A DNA stretch of 64,000 bases from Rosellinia necatrix (GCA_021209875.1 JAGYVD010000005.1:558001-622000), one strand, 5' to 3'. Positions 11,024 to 24,207 are shown, numbered from the stretch's first letter. The notes: generated from the sequence alone by a model not told the origin. A program made the numbers and translations.

Positions 11024-14000
11024 TCAGACCTCGTCATCTAGATCGCCGTCATTCGCCTCATCCCCAGTACAGATCTGGCCCATGTTTGTGTGTAGGATAT
11101 CGGTGGTCATACGGCGAACGGTGAGCCATTCGAGTAGAAAAGCGGCGGGGTTGGGCGCGATCCTGTCCGACTTCTCGCTGGAGTCCGTCTCCGACGCCTG
11201 CACATATTCGGATAGGTCGTCCCACTCGGATCGGTCGACGTAGAGACGACCCGCCAGCATCCCCACGTCTCTCGCAAACCAGGCCGGGAACTCGTGGCCG
11301 GGCGGCAGCTTCGGTCGGCTGTAGGGCCCGCGCTGGTGGAAGTGGAGCATCGCCTTCGTGACGGGCGCCGCGTAGGCGATGAGGTGGACCGGGCTGGTAT
11401 TTCCGACCTGGAGCTGGCGCAGGAGCCACTCGGCCTCCTCGGGGATCGCCACGAGCGCCGTCTGGGTCGACGGGCACCAGATGATCCATTCAACCGGACG
11501 CTGTTTCGCCGCATTTTATCAGCACCTCGCATCATCTGGTCCTCTCGGTCTCGCCTTTGCCAGGAACACTTACCATGAAGTTAATGCTGCAGCCATGTCG
11601 GATCTGTACCGTTCTGCGGAACTCGTCCGTGACGAATAGTTTGGAGCTCGTCTCGCGCACGCCGAACTTTTTCCCGATACTGGTCTTCGCGATGAATGCA
11701 AAGGCGTGGGAAAAGGCGCCAGCGGAAAGCCGGCCTGTGCGGAAAAACTGCACGATCTCTCGATGGATGCCCGGGAACTTAAACGCAGGGTATTTGTTGG
11801 GCCTCTGAACTTCCCGAACCTGTTCGACTTGAAGCTCTACTTCACGTTCTTGCTCCACCTCCTCTAGCACATGAGAATAGTAACCACTATGTAGAATGCT
11901 CCCAGACTTCCTTAGAGTGTCTACGTAGCCTTGCAACTTTTTGGACTCAAGTGCGTGGCCCGAGATTGTAGTAAGCTTCTTTGACGTGGGGCCGTAAAGT
12001 TCCTCCAAAGTTTGGCGCTCGGGCTGTCTCAAAACGTCGAGAAGCTCCTGTCGTTGGCTCTTGTTTTTCAGAAAGTCCTTGCGTATTGATACTGCATCCG
12101 TGCGACGGCAGAAGTCGGTTCCTTGTGCTACATATAGCATCTGCTGGTCTTCGATGGAGCGACACGTTTGCTCTAGTAGCCAATAGACAACGTGGGAGGA
12201 GTCGAGTCTGGCGTTTGCTCCCAATCGGCAGACATCCTTAATACTCTGAGAGACCTCCGGCGGTCCGTAGAATGTGATGCTTTGAGTGGTCCGAAGTTGA
12301 CGGAGCCGCATCGCCGCTATGCGATAGTTAGTTAGAATTTCCCAGCCTCGTGGGTTATTATCGAGCGGGGATACACAGAAGAGATGGTGAGGGAAAAGGA
12401 GGTAACGAAAAGCGTAAATCGCCTTCTTACCTTGAATAGTAAAGTCTTTTGTTTGCTTCAGTGCAAGTGTCAAGCCGCCCCGGGCATTGGCCGGCAGCTT
12501 GAGATCCACTCCCCTGCAATGACATTCATCAATAAAAACAACACACTCGGATAGGTCATCCACGAAGGGGGTCGCCAAGAGAGGAACGTCATCTTTAGCT
12601 TCACTCCGGAAGTGTACCCAAGCGCGGTTGTCGAGACCAAAATAAACAGCCGCTTTAGCGTAGGTATCAACCTTGAGCCATTCCTTGGCTAACGACTTAT
12701 TGTCATTTTCTAGGATGTAGGCGCCCGCGTCAATCAACACACGTATTCCGTCTTGCATCAGAGCATCGAGAAGATCTCTCTCGGCCATGCGCTTACCCTC
12801 GCGCTTGGTTACAATAAATTCGCTATTACGTGGCTGCAACATATACGAGAGCACTTCGGCGCTGGTGTGTTGTAGGTCCGGAAGGTCATGCTGTTTAATC
12901 ATTAAGGGCAGCATCATGCGGTTATCATTCGTGCCACTGAACCCAGTAGTCTTCGCACCACTGTCGGAGATGAGTGGTATATCCCATGAACATGCTTGAA
13001 GTTTCGTTTCGAACTGTCGAGCGTGCGCGGGGAATACATAATTATTCATATAGTCGTTAATAACCGTGCGGTTGTATCGAAGGCTGTTCCAGATTGTCTC
13101 CATTTGACCGTCATCGTCCGTGTTGAGCGTGTTCCAATGCGGCAAGTTAAAGGCATACTGCGAGGTCCAACGCTCATAGTGTGCGGCTGGGTCATCCGAT
13201 TGAAGAATATAAGACAGTGTTTGACGGAATTGCTTGAGTGTTAGACCACTGTAATAAAACGATAAGCAAGTGAGCAGTATAGCTACGTCAGGCTGACCAA
13301 ATTCTGCCTGCTCGGACGGCTTCCCTTTCGCTTCAAACGGTACCGCAACTGGGTGGCGATTTGGATGAAGCCCGTACTGTACATTCCAGCGTTTGCCGAT
13401 AAGCGACAGAAGAATTCGATTTCTCAGCAGGCCCCGCATAAGCAGCAATACGTTGGCTGCTGTTAGAGGGTTCGCGAATAGCTGGGCTGTGGAAGACAGG
13501 GTACTCTCATCCAGCCGTTCTCCTTGAAAGACTTGGTATAACAGACTCCTTTTCCGGTAGATATTGGCGTCGATGGGACGCAAAAACGGATTCCTCCCAT
13601 TGTAGACATTCTTTATGATACAACTATGGACAGCATCCTCGGCATCAGGCTTGAGAAAATGGACCACTGGGAAGGATTCCCTACGGGGGACCCCTGGACG
13701 CGTTCTGAACTCTATGCCTTCTGGGAAGTTATGGTGCAATTTCGGCAGGAATCGAGCTGTGACTTCGAGAAGATATTCGCATAATTGCCATCGATAGGGA
13801 TGGCCGTCGACGGGCATTTCGGTGCCACTTGGGTAGTTGAGCTGAGTCTTGACCGACAGGGTAAAATCACATTCGTCTAGAACATCACGGCAATGGCTGT
13901 CGAGCCATGTCTGAAAGCCTAGCATCTTCTTCGCAGTTGCATCTTGGACGTCGACAAGTTTCTGCCATCCTCCGAGTTTAAAGGATAGCAAATGCTCGTG

Positions 14001-17000
14001 GCATGTTAGGATCAGCCCGTGACGTTCTTGACACTCGTGATGAAGGCTCCTGTAGAGATCGAGTACGTCACTATCCGTTGGGGTCTTGCGTGAAAATGGC
14101 ATGCTGTACACCTGTCGACCGACTAGACCACCTAAACGTGTCTGTATCATCTGTGCCGTTTGCATGAGAAGTGGCTTAGGAACTAATAACCGGTTGAGGT
14201 TATTACCATTTGCTAGAGTTGCAACAGCCATAGGAACCACGCAGGAAGTCTTTCCCGCACCCATATTGAGTTGCAAGACTGTATTCTCCCGCGATTCTGG
14301 GGCTATGATCGCCTTGGCTACTTGCACTTGCTCCTCGCGAATAAGGATATCACTGTCTAATTCTAGCAGCAGCCAGTCAGGATTGGCGAGCGGGTTCCAG
14401 TTTCTGTGGCCCGAATTATGTAGCTCATCTTGTAGTACACGCTCGTCGAAGCGCTTCAGTGCAGAATCAATTCGCGACAGCCGTTGGAGGTTACTAATCG
14501 AAATGCCATATGAAACAATTGCCTGATTCAAACTCGCATCAACGGTGTACGTCGTAGTCGACCGTAGCAGCTGAAGTAATTCCGTCGGCGTTGCAAAAGG
14601 CGCCAAATTCCCGAGTTCTAACCAAGGGTAGCGCTGCTCTTGGATTGAAAAGTAATTCAACAGTTGTTTGAATTTGTCTTCTACAACACGGTACATATTC
14701 TCGACAGCGTAGGCGATGGGTTTCGGGGTTAGCCCTGCGGCGTGAAGGTCAAAGTCATGCCTCTTGTGTCGGATTTCAAAGGCAGCTAGGCTCTGAAGTA
14801 GCCCATGGGAATACTTTTGGCGTACGACATTGTTAGTATTCCTAAAGCTGCTTAGAATACTGTTGAGTTTTGATATCTCCACTGCTGGCTTCTGCGCCGA
14901 TGGGCCTGAAGGTATAGGCGGCCCAACTATGCCTCTGAGCCCCAAAGGTAGCTCAAATGCGGCTTCTTCGAAAACAGAGCAGGGGCGCGTTAGAATCGTC
15001 TCCGTTACTGCCCCCAGAATTGGCACACGCTCCGCATTGGTGAAATATGGATTAACCGAGTTCCATTGTGCCGGTACAGCTGTGTCTTGGACAATCGGCA
15101 GAGAGTCAAGGATGCTCTGTGCCGCGTTGATGAATCCTTCGAGTTCCCTGAGAGCGAGGCGCCTATCCCATTCTGGCCTGATGCTCTCTATTGCTAAATG
15201 AATATTGATTGAAACACCTTTTACCATGTGGTGAGCGGCGCCACTAGGGGTGTTGAGGGTGCTCTTCAATATATCATCAATTGTCCTCGGCCATAAAGCG
15301 TGAATCTGCTCAGCCAGTTTTTGGCCTGCTTCTTGACAGAAACGCATATGATCACTTTGGCTATGCCCTCTTGAGTTATGTGATACCCCCGGGCCCTTTT
15401 TCTTGCCTTTCGATGGTATAAACTGCGGGTGCCCGGGGCTGATGAGTGTCTTGAGGGTTTCAACGGATGGTTGACCACGGGATTGGAAGCTCGTGAAGCA
15501 GCTGTATCGAGGTGGCTGCAAACGCTTTAGTCGGGTTACTACCCCAAACGCGACAAGAGCATGGATAGCGTCCATGTCCGCATCTTCATTGAAAGCCAAG
15601 AGGCCCAGCAGAAACAATAAATCGGACGTGCCATTTGAGCGCTGACACAGCCTAACTAGCTCCCCCCACTGTTCGTTGACAGGAGTCTCAACCCGGTTAA
15701 GTAGTGGCTTTGTAGATAATGATGAACCTCTATGATTGATAAAGCCGCCGATAGCTTTGCATGGCTCAAGTAGATCCTTAAGCGTTGACTTCGTATGAAC
15801 GGCGGTGCCTCCAGAGAGAATCGCACGTGCAATTTGGTAAACCTGAGCCGATGTAGCGTTCCCATACCGGTCACGCGGGCGGTATAGTTGGCCCGGTGGA
15901 TGCTTTAAATTCTCTCCATCAATTGGGCGCTCGTAGACGTTGCGTTGGTGCATTCCGCGGAGACATAAGTGCCCAGGATCTTCAGGTGACGTAACATTCG
16001 TGCCATGGAATGTGCCAAGGTCGTTTGACCGTCGTATTATACGCTCAATGATAGGCTTGTAGCCATCGAGCTGGATGGTAGATGTCAAATTGGCATCCCA
16101 TTTCACAGTTTGTAAACGTTTTAATGGGGGCGGATAATACGCTCTGGCCGGGGCAAGGTGGTTAAACACGTTAAGCAGGCCGTATATACTATTCGGCAAA
16201 GGTGTCCATGGCTGGGCCGCGCCTGATCGAAGAATAGAAAAGGCTTCCTCAGAGCCCGTCCGATTTGTTAGCGGGTCTGGGAGACAAAAGGAGGTCGCCG
16301 CGTGAAATAAGGCCTTGCTGTAAACCAGACGCGGCTCAGGCTTGCAGGATAACCTCCCAAGAATGCCATCAACCACAAAGCTTCCATAATCTGTTGCTCC
16401 ATCAATATGGACATCAACGTGAATTCCATTTCGGACAATTTTCGGTATCCCAAGGGGCACGAGCACGCTGCGGCTTTGGGTATGGATGTTCCGAAGTACA
16501 ATCTTACTCCGAAGCCCATACCATGATCCTACGTCTTGATCATGATCAATCTTCGCGTTCAATTCACGGCACTCTAGCTCCCCGTTGTCATTAACTTCAA
16601 ATAGAAGATCCATATGTTTTAATGCAACGGAAAGTCTGCCGCTCATTGCTCGCGGCTGGTAGACTGTCAGTTTTCTTGGTTCTTCAAAGAACTTGAAGAT
16701 TTTCGCAATCCGGATTGCTATCTCGCAATGTGGATCAACCAGATTACTTTTGCCGCCACGAGTAGCCCTGCGAGTCTTCATATCGATAATCCAATCGCGA
16801 TCTCGAGTTATCCAGAAATTTCGCGATCCAGGCGAGGCTCTTCGAATCTCTAAACACCCTGTACTTAGATTAAGCCAATGTGCGCAATTATTGACCAATT
16901 CCTCTGGCAGGTCAAAGCTGTTCAACGACATGAATCTGCGCTGAGGTATAAACTCGCGGATTTCCCATTTGTGAATCTGGAAATTGAAGTCACAAGTCCG

Positions 17001-20000
17001 CATAACGGCACATCCATTTCGAAGGCCAAAATGTATGTAGACCGTGTGGCCTTGGATGACAGATTGTGCTAGTTGATGTGACATGCCAGGGAGATTGGAG
17101 GGGTATGTCAGTAGGTGCTGGTTCCCAAATATCTCCTTAACATCTTGGTCGTCAACAATGGCCGTTGGAAGCTTCTCCCGTGGCTTTCCATTCACCAAGA
17201 GATGCCCTTCAATGTAGTTGAAGTGTATTCGTTTGGGATACGGTTTGGAAGTAGTGACCACAATCCACCTCTCGTTGTATCCCTGGAGGAACGTCCATGA
17301 TGCTAAAGACGTAGCTAGAGCCTCGGATTCGCCGTGCAAAGCCTTGGATATGCTGGCACCCACAGAAGAACGAAAGGAGTTCATCGCATCCCTGATTTGA
17401 TGTTCGATATGGAATGACAATTTGGCATCGCGGATCAGCATGCTCCGTAGATTTGTAGAAAGCTTCTTAGTATCATGTAAAATGTTTTCTTGTAATGCCA
17501 TAGAACACTGCACCCAGGCCACCAAATCCTCCTTACTCAGAGTTTCCTTAGAATTCACAAAAGAGGTGAATGTACGACGGCAAAGTAGCGCAGCCTGAAG
17601 TCCATACGTTGTGAATCTCTGTGCCGCGCTCGCGTCGGTTGTTTTGTGGACTTCACCACGAAGGTGGTCAATCCATCCCAATAGGGCCCCGCGAGCCACC
17701 CGAAGGAATGAAACCGCCTGTGATTCTGATGATAAGGAGAGCAGTCTAAGGGCTAAAGTGATGAGAAGCTCCATACAGTTGTGCTCTCGCCAGTTAGTTT
17801 TTATATCCTCTAGGAGAGTTTCTGCAATACCCAAAAGCTTTTTTGTGAACACGTCGTCCTTAAAAATTTCATGAACTGCTCTCAGAGGATCCCCAGATAA
17901 CGCGGGTCCAGCTTGGACTGCTAGTTGGTTTAGAACCATCATGGTATCCTCGTTGCTAACGTTGATGTTCGACGAAGTAAGTTCCGTTAGGATATTTGGC
18001 CATCTTCTCCTTTTGCCCGACAGTAGCTTTTGGAGGGCTGAGAACTCATGAACAGATATTGCATTTGGGCACTCGCCTTGGTTTGCTTGAATATCATAGG
18101 ATGAAGGTCCATCAACCACGGTTGGAGGTTGCATATTTGCTGGGAACACTGAGCGGAGTCCTTGTGGTATGTGCACCCCACAGAGGTGCTCAAGTGTGAG
18201 CGGTAGTCGCAGATTTTCAACCCATATTTGGGCTTCGTGGTCAAATAGTTTAAACTTGGCAGCGAAGGGCAGAACCACCCGTTTCACTGGGACATTGCCA
18301 CCATCCCGTTTGAGTTTGTAATGCGTTTGAGAAAAGCATTTGATGGTTGATGCCAACGACAGACTGTTGACACGAGCTGACATGAATGGAGTAAGCGTAG
18401 AGCAATCCCGTAAATAAACCACCGGTTTTCTATCGATCTCTGCGCGGTGTGGATGGGCCAATCTGCTCAGGAGATGCCATGTTGCATCGCGATATGCTGA
18501 GATAAATTTAGGTATAGCAAGTTCGAATACGAGGAAAGACATAGCTGTGATATCGAGAGGCAAGTAAGCCTCGTGTATTTTGACCCTCAGCTTGTTTCGG
18601 TTCCAGATTCGCGGGCATTTTCGACAGCCTTTGGCTTTCTTGATTCCATCTACTGTGATGCAACTGCATTCATAGCTACTGATTTCCTCAGTCAGTCTTT
18701 CGTACTCAGCACGTACTTGGCTCAATTGCGTTCTGGTTACCGCTGCCGCTGCATCAGATGCCTCACGAATGCGTGCTGCTAATCTCTGAAGATCATTTGG
18801 CTGGCGGTAATAGTTCATAGCGAAACAGGTATTGCTTGGTGAATCTAATACACTTCCATACTTGCTTTTGGTTTTTCTATTAGCTAGGTATTCTTGGATA
18901 TTTTGCAACCGTATCATAGCTTGTTTGGTTGGAAGTTGTAATGCATCAAGTAGCTCTGGTTGGAAAGCCGGGCGATGCTCCAGAAGCAGCGGACAAGCCG
19001 TCGTGACGCATTTGTCGAGCTCGGTCCACAAAGTGAAAAGGCAGAGGATCATAGAACTCATATGTTCCGGATGGGGCTCGTATTCCGGTCGCATCTCGGT
19101 CATGACTTCGTTTATCCTTGTGGCTAGGTAGATGCAATGGGCTTCACGGTTGCCCGGTGCATCTACAGCACAGTTCGCTTCCTTCTCAACGAGCTTCTCT
19201 ATAGCTGCAAGACGATGAATCTTGCCAGTGAACTCCTGAGAATTGTGAACGCCCTGGTCAAGCGGGTTGGGGAGAGACATAGGGCCAAGTTGATTTGAAG
19301 GCGGCTCCCTATATGATACAAGATCCATAAGATGCCTACCACTATTTGGTAGTGTAAGCTTTAATGATTCTCCCCCCGCCCTAACTGGCAGTGGCTGAAT
19401 CAGTCGATCTGTTGCCCTCTTGAATTCATTCCAGGATGCATGGACTGCGTCTAGTTCTGCTGTGATAGCGTTTCGGACCATCGATGAGACCACGTCAAAC
19501 CAAGGCTCCTGGGATTCAGCGAATGCACTCGTCTCAAGCTTTTGTCGATGTGTCTCCATTTTTGCCATTCTACGAGCCAGCTTTCTTCGGAGCCGATCCG
19601 TCAAGTGAGGACTCAATCGCCCCGAAGTGTCGGCTAGAAGTTGGGCAAGCACAATCGATATGAGTGCTTTATAGCCATATTGACCTTGGTCATTACCGAG
19701 GGTCAGGCAAAGGTGGCGCTGAGCTGCAACGCGCAGTATAAGCCAGAAAGGAAGTCTTCGCCATGGGAGATTGTCATCTCTGAAGTTGACATCATCTCTA
19801 ATCTTTTTTCGTAAGGCTTGCGGTTGAACCGAGGTCCCTATGGCCTCAAAGATTGACATAAGCATGTGCGTGATTAATGCTGGATCTGTTGTGTCTCGGA
19901 TTTCTTCGACGTAAACGCCTGCTTTTCGTGAAGAAGCTTGTAGGTTGTATAGAGACTCCATGCTCGCGTGCTCGAGAAAAGCGGCTAGGCATTCTTGGAA

Positions 20001-20561
20001 GGATTGACTTGTAAATTCAGCCAGTGGTATCTGGGCACATCTGCCGGGGAAATCCCAATACAGAGCGTGACCTGCTGTGGCGAGTACTTTATCGGCACTC
20101 GGCGAGGTCTCGAACGACTCGAACGTCACGCATTGCTCTCCATTCCTAATTTGATATCTGGGTAAATAACAGAACTTTCGGCCCACCCCACATCATGACA
20201 ATACGCAAAGGACAACGCAGGTACGAACTTACTGTATATCCAGACGGATGAGCAGGCAAGCGTTTTGCTCATTGACATATAGAACAAGGGGCCGGTCGGT
20301 TTTTAATTGCCGAAAATGTTTAAGGAGTGTTGATTTCTCCAGGCGGCCTGTGTTTAGCTCGCGGCAGTACTGAAGACACTCATGAAGCTTTTCATATGCT
20401 CCCTGCCACAAGGTGCCTTCGGAAATTTGGGCTGCAGTGGAACAGGCGCCGATGAGTCGGTCAATCACATTAGATGAAATGCTGTCCAAATCTGTATCCT
20501 GTGCGCCCGGTACTTCCGGCGGCAGGATGAGGTGATTGAACACCGCCTGTAGCTTGTCCAT
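11024..20561 (-). CDS. Giant P-loop protein of the DUF6606/DUF3638/DUF3645 family
   Basis: Minus strand, three exons: 20233..20561, 11574..20157 and 11024..11500, with introns of 75 and 73 nt (both GTAAGT donors). They give 9390 nt, 3129 residues. The start is the first ATG (MDKLQAVFNHLILPPEVPG), typical of the N-terminal DUF6606 region. The central DUF3638 region holds a Walker A-like sequence (LNMGAGKTSCVVPMAVATL, about residue 2076) followed by NRLLVPKPLLMQTAQMI. The DUF3645 region follows (GLHPNRHPVAVPFEAKGKPSE and FGQPDVAILLTCLSFYYSGL, about 2363-2405). A Walker B/DExH-like FIDECHCRGVDLKLP sits at about 2651. Exon 3 restores the RPVEWIIW, then YAAPVTKAMLHF ending. Databases often label the family ubiquitinyl hydrolase, but I see no catalytic Cys/His box that supports it. 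The visible motifs suggest an ATPase with helicase-like folds. Biological role unknown. Confidence 0.92.
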
Positions 20562-23304
20562 CTCGAAGCTTGCGGGGCTACTACTGCCGCGCTATAACGG
20601 TGTAGTATAAGAGTTAAGGACAAGGAAACAGATTGCATCAAAGTCAGTTACTAGAAGGTGACTAGATAGTCTGATTGCGCAGAGATGATGGGATGAGAAA
20701 GTGGGATTGATGAGGGATGAGTTAGGCTGCGTGATTGCAGCCTTGGAGTCGGGCGTGAAAAGGATGAGATTGATAAGTATAAGTATCCATTGGCAACCGA
20801 TCGGGTCCAAGAGGGACGGCAGCAGCCCTGGTTCATCCAGCAGTAAAATTGATGGATGAGGTATGAAAACGTTAAAGCGGAAGTAATAGAGGGGTGGCAA
20901 AGGGGAAAGAATATCAGCGGGCTGTTCGCAGGTCCTTCTAGTGCTATCTTGTTCCGGGAAGCGAGGTTACTTAGGTAGGTATGTTGCGTCAAAGAGTAAG
21001 AAAAATATCTCCCACAACCGGGCAACAGAGGGAAAAAAAAAAAATCAAACGGAGGTACCTCGGGCGGCCTCGTCCACCAGCACCAGAGGGCAGGGGTACT
21101 CGAGGGTCGTTGCTTAAATCGCAGCGCGCCGTATGGCTGTGTACTGGTCCAACGGAGGCTATTCAAGAATCCATTCGATTATGCGAATCTAGTGCTGCGA
21201 CGCGTGTAGCTGTACCAAAGGTAGCTATGACGCGCTTCGACAAAACGCTACAAACGCTACAAACGCACTCCTGTGTCGCTCCAACTACGTGAGACGAACT
21301 CCGGCTGGACACGTATTATGCCATCCCGCAAGGCTCGGCCCGGGCTTTACGGGAGTGATACGGGACGTTATCTGGCTTATATGGGGATTCTGGCACCACA
21401 ACGTCAGGAAGGTGGGTGATAATGTAGGTCACAAGAGGGCGAATGCGAGCGCACCTCAATTCCAACAGACACCCACGCTCAGACGTGCGGTGCTTTGGTG
21501 GCGCACGCATATAGGGGCAGGCAACATGACGAACCGAATACCAACGGGTCACTGTGGCTGTTCCTGACGTGGGGAGACATGATTGGCCCCCCTGACAACG
21601 GCCACCAGCCGTATATGACTGATATGTTAAGAGGCGATGCTTTCCGTTTGGACTACATCGGATAGATCAGAGAAGACAAAGGCAACTGGGGCCGCAAAAC
21701 GAACGAGGCTCCTTGTTGGGAGGAGATGGACTGAAAGCGATTGCATTCAAACCCGCCTCCGGTATCTATTAAGCGCTGGACTCAGAAGGTTACGTCCTTA
21801 TAGTAACCGTCCGCAGCTAGCCAGGCTATCCATGTGTGACGGGGGGTTGTCAGGTCGGTCCTGGCATCGTTTGCCTGGCGGCTGGTTGGGGCCTCCAGGA
21901 TGGCTGTTAGGCGGCGGCAGGATTGTTGTTAGGTTCTGTCTCCCCAGATTGGGCCTTGGCTGCATATTTGGCGCAGTGGCTGGCGTTGATAGGGTTGATA
22001 AGGTCAAGCTCGTTATGCCTGAGTTGCGCCTCTGTACATCTGAACCGCTCATTCAAATCAATGTGGCGGCCGTGAACACAACACAGGCCACTCCCTCCAA
22101 CTAACCCCCGCCATGTGAGTCATGCTCAGCTCGCAGCGTACCGTGGGAGGGCCTTGTAAGGTTGGCCAGTGCCCAGGCTCAACGTGCTTGATGAACCGCG
22201 GTCTGGCCATCAGAGCGAGTATAAAAATGACCAGTCATAAGCCTGGCACCACACGTGGGAGCAGATTCGTCAGCGGGATGCGATTTGACCAGAACAAACA
22301 CATCTCCCGAGAAATGGAGCAGTTGATTGCGAGCAGGAGCGCCATGCACCTTGGTCTAGTACCCCATCTTGTACTCCATCCTGTACTTCATCCGGCACTC
22401 TATCTTGTGCTCCGTCTCGTAAACCTGCATGCACTGGTAATAAGTGGTAGATACACTAGGTGGTGGTCGCGACCTCAAGCGATCTAAACCAAAACAGGGA
22501 ATCGTATTTTAGGTATCTAAGTACTACTACGGAGTAGTCCATTGACAAGATAGTAGCTACCCAGGTGCTTACTACCTAGTCATACAGGGCAGCTTACCTA
22601 GGTAGGTACAAATTAGGTTTAGCTACCGTTATTTTAGCCAAGTCGCTGCTTCTAAATTGTCATTGAGGTCGGTCCTCCGCCAAGACTTCTAGACACTGGA
22701 TACCTAGGTACATATCTCCCAACACTTAACAAAGGTACGCTCACAACTGTGTAATTGGTCACCTACCTCCACCTACCTGGTACCTAAAGGCAGCGCATAG
22801 CTTAGCCCTGGCATGCAAGAAGGGTCCATGGCTTCTTACCTACCTACCTAGGTAGTGTAATTACAGCAGTATATCTACTATGACGTCAGAATGCTCTTCA
22901 TATACTTGGGGCTGACCAGATGGCTACTCAAGTACCTACTTGTAGGTAGCTGCATCGTAGACATAGCCCAGGTTTGGATTGGCACTCCTTGCAAGATCAA
23001 GTCTTTGTTGTAAGGGTGATTGAATGCTGACTGAATGGCGTTCTGCGGTGTCTCTCCAATACTTCATTTCAAGTTTGCCAAGGGCGTATTCCAAGCAGAT
23101 GAACTTGCCAGTGCCTAGGGAAGTTCAATTCGTATGCTAGTTCGCCCACCTTTCTCGGTATGGCAAATGGGCCTGTCTGTTGTTGTGACTATTTTCGCGG
23201 TGGTTTGCCTGGCAGATGGTATCCCTTATGTAAGCGCCGGAAGACTTCTTCTCCCACTTGAAATTGGATGGGGTTGTATCAGATTTTTGCAGTTGCCGCC
23301 ACGA
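20562..23304. other. Gene-poor stretch upstream of the giant gene
   Basis: No supported gene. Minus-strand ORFs near 20592-21166 and plus-strand ORFs near 21637-22487 lack recognisable features. Dense palindromic TACC/GGTA repeats occur at about 22505-22970. Confidence 0.5.
22505..22970. repeat. Dense TACC/GGTA palindromic repeats
   Basis: Many copies of ACCTACCT and AGGTAGGT, several meeting at CCTAGG or GGTACC centres to form short palindromes, for example at 22590-22610, 22745-22785 and 22838-22855. The same motif recurs near 5005, 10200, 32178, 36440-36600, 37030, 45060, 58945-59060 and 60600. Confidence 0.85.
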
Positions 23305-23648
23305 AGACATCATGAAGTTGGAGAGAGATGAAGATTCAATTTGGTATCTAGCTCCCGGATTGCTAAGTACAATATTCACGATACCTTCTAAATGAAGGCA
23401 TCGTCACAAAAGCGTCTCCACGAAGCATTCCTCACGAAGGCTTCGTCGCCGAAGGAGTCTAATATCTGCCCCCCCCCCCTTCTTCTGCTAGTCAACGTCC
23501 TCGTTAACAACATTAGTGCAACGAAGCCTTCGTTAGGAAGGCTTCTTAAAGACGCCTTCCTTTAGAAGGTATCGTGAATATTATACTTAGAAATCCGGGA
23601 GCTAGATACCAAATTGAATCTTCATCTCTCTCCAACTTCATGATGTCT
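23305..23648. mobile_element. Foldback/MITE-like element with 98-bp terminal inverted repeats
   Basis: The arm at 23305..23402 is repeated in reverse complement at 23551..23648. By direct reading the 98-base arms differ at four positions. The outer end reads AGACATCATGAAGTTGG and a shared internal segment is GATACCTTCTAAA. The 148-bp core has short palindromes around GAAGGCTTC and a C tract. There is no coding capacity. No clear target-site duplication flanks it (left CCGCCACGA, right ACCAATTGG), so it could be a MITE or a hairpin left from a larger element. Confidence 0.75.
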
Positions 23649-23685
23649 ACCAATTGGTAGCTAGCGATTGTCTCGTAAGGTTACT

Positions 23686-24207
23686 TCAGGATGCCGCGCC
23701 TGGCCTTGCCGTGCTAAGATGCCTTTTTAGACTTGATGCCAATGACTTGTCGGTGTCTGTAACCAGATTGTCGTCTCCAGCGATGACGTCGTTAATATCC
23801 ATAAAGGATGTCTTCTTCAGAAGAGGTCGGCTCTCAGGCTCGATGACATCTGGCATGGATACGGTGTCTTTGTCGAGCTTTCGACGCTCAATAAAGTATT
23901 GAGTCCAATAGTTCGGTACCTGCTGTGATTTTCGTTCGGCCGCGGCGACTAGCCAGTCTTTGGTCTTGAACAAGTGCCCGACGCCTTAGATGAACTGAGG
24001 GCTAATATTGGTAGCGCATATGCGGATGCCGGTTGGTTTTGTGGTCATGATGGTTCCAGTCACGGCTCCTAAGCCGCAGGCATTGTCGTGGATAGCATCA
24101 CCTTCCTTGAAAGCGGGGATTTAACTGAGACAGTACTTGATAACCGTTTCGCTGCCATCGCTCTGAAGCTCAGCGAAGTGCTCAGCCTAAAGTTGGGTTT
24201 AACCACC
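23686..24207 (-). pseudogene. Decayed ORF with in-frame stops, family not recognised
   Basis: One minus-strand frame stays protein-like across about 500 bases and ends at TGA 23686..23688. It is interrupted only by TAA at 23986 and 24121, then by TAG at 24187 and TAA at 24199. Segments read as GDAIHDNACGLGAVTGTIM, TGIRICATNISPQFI, KTKDWLVAAAERKSQQ and DTVSMPDVIEPESRPLLKK. All stops are TAA or TAG, which C-to-T changes would make from Gln codons (CAA, CAG), as in repeat-induced point mutation. The frame lies 38 bases from the foldback element. I do not recognise the protein, no start codon is evident, and it could be a chance open frame. Confidence 0.4.

Noticed and set aside
23134..23379. Short ORFs over the left arm of the foldback element
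   Set aside because: They are by-products of the inverted repeat with no independent support.
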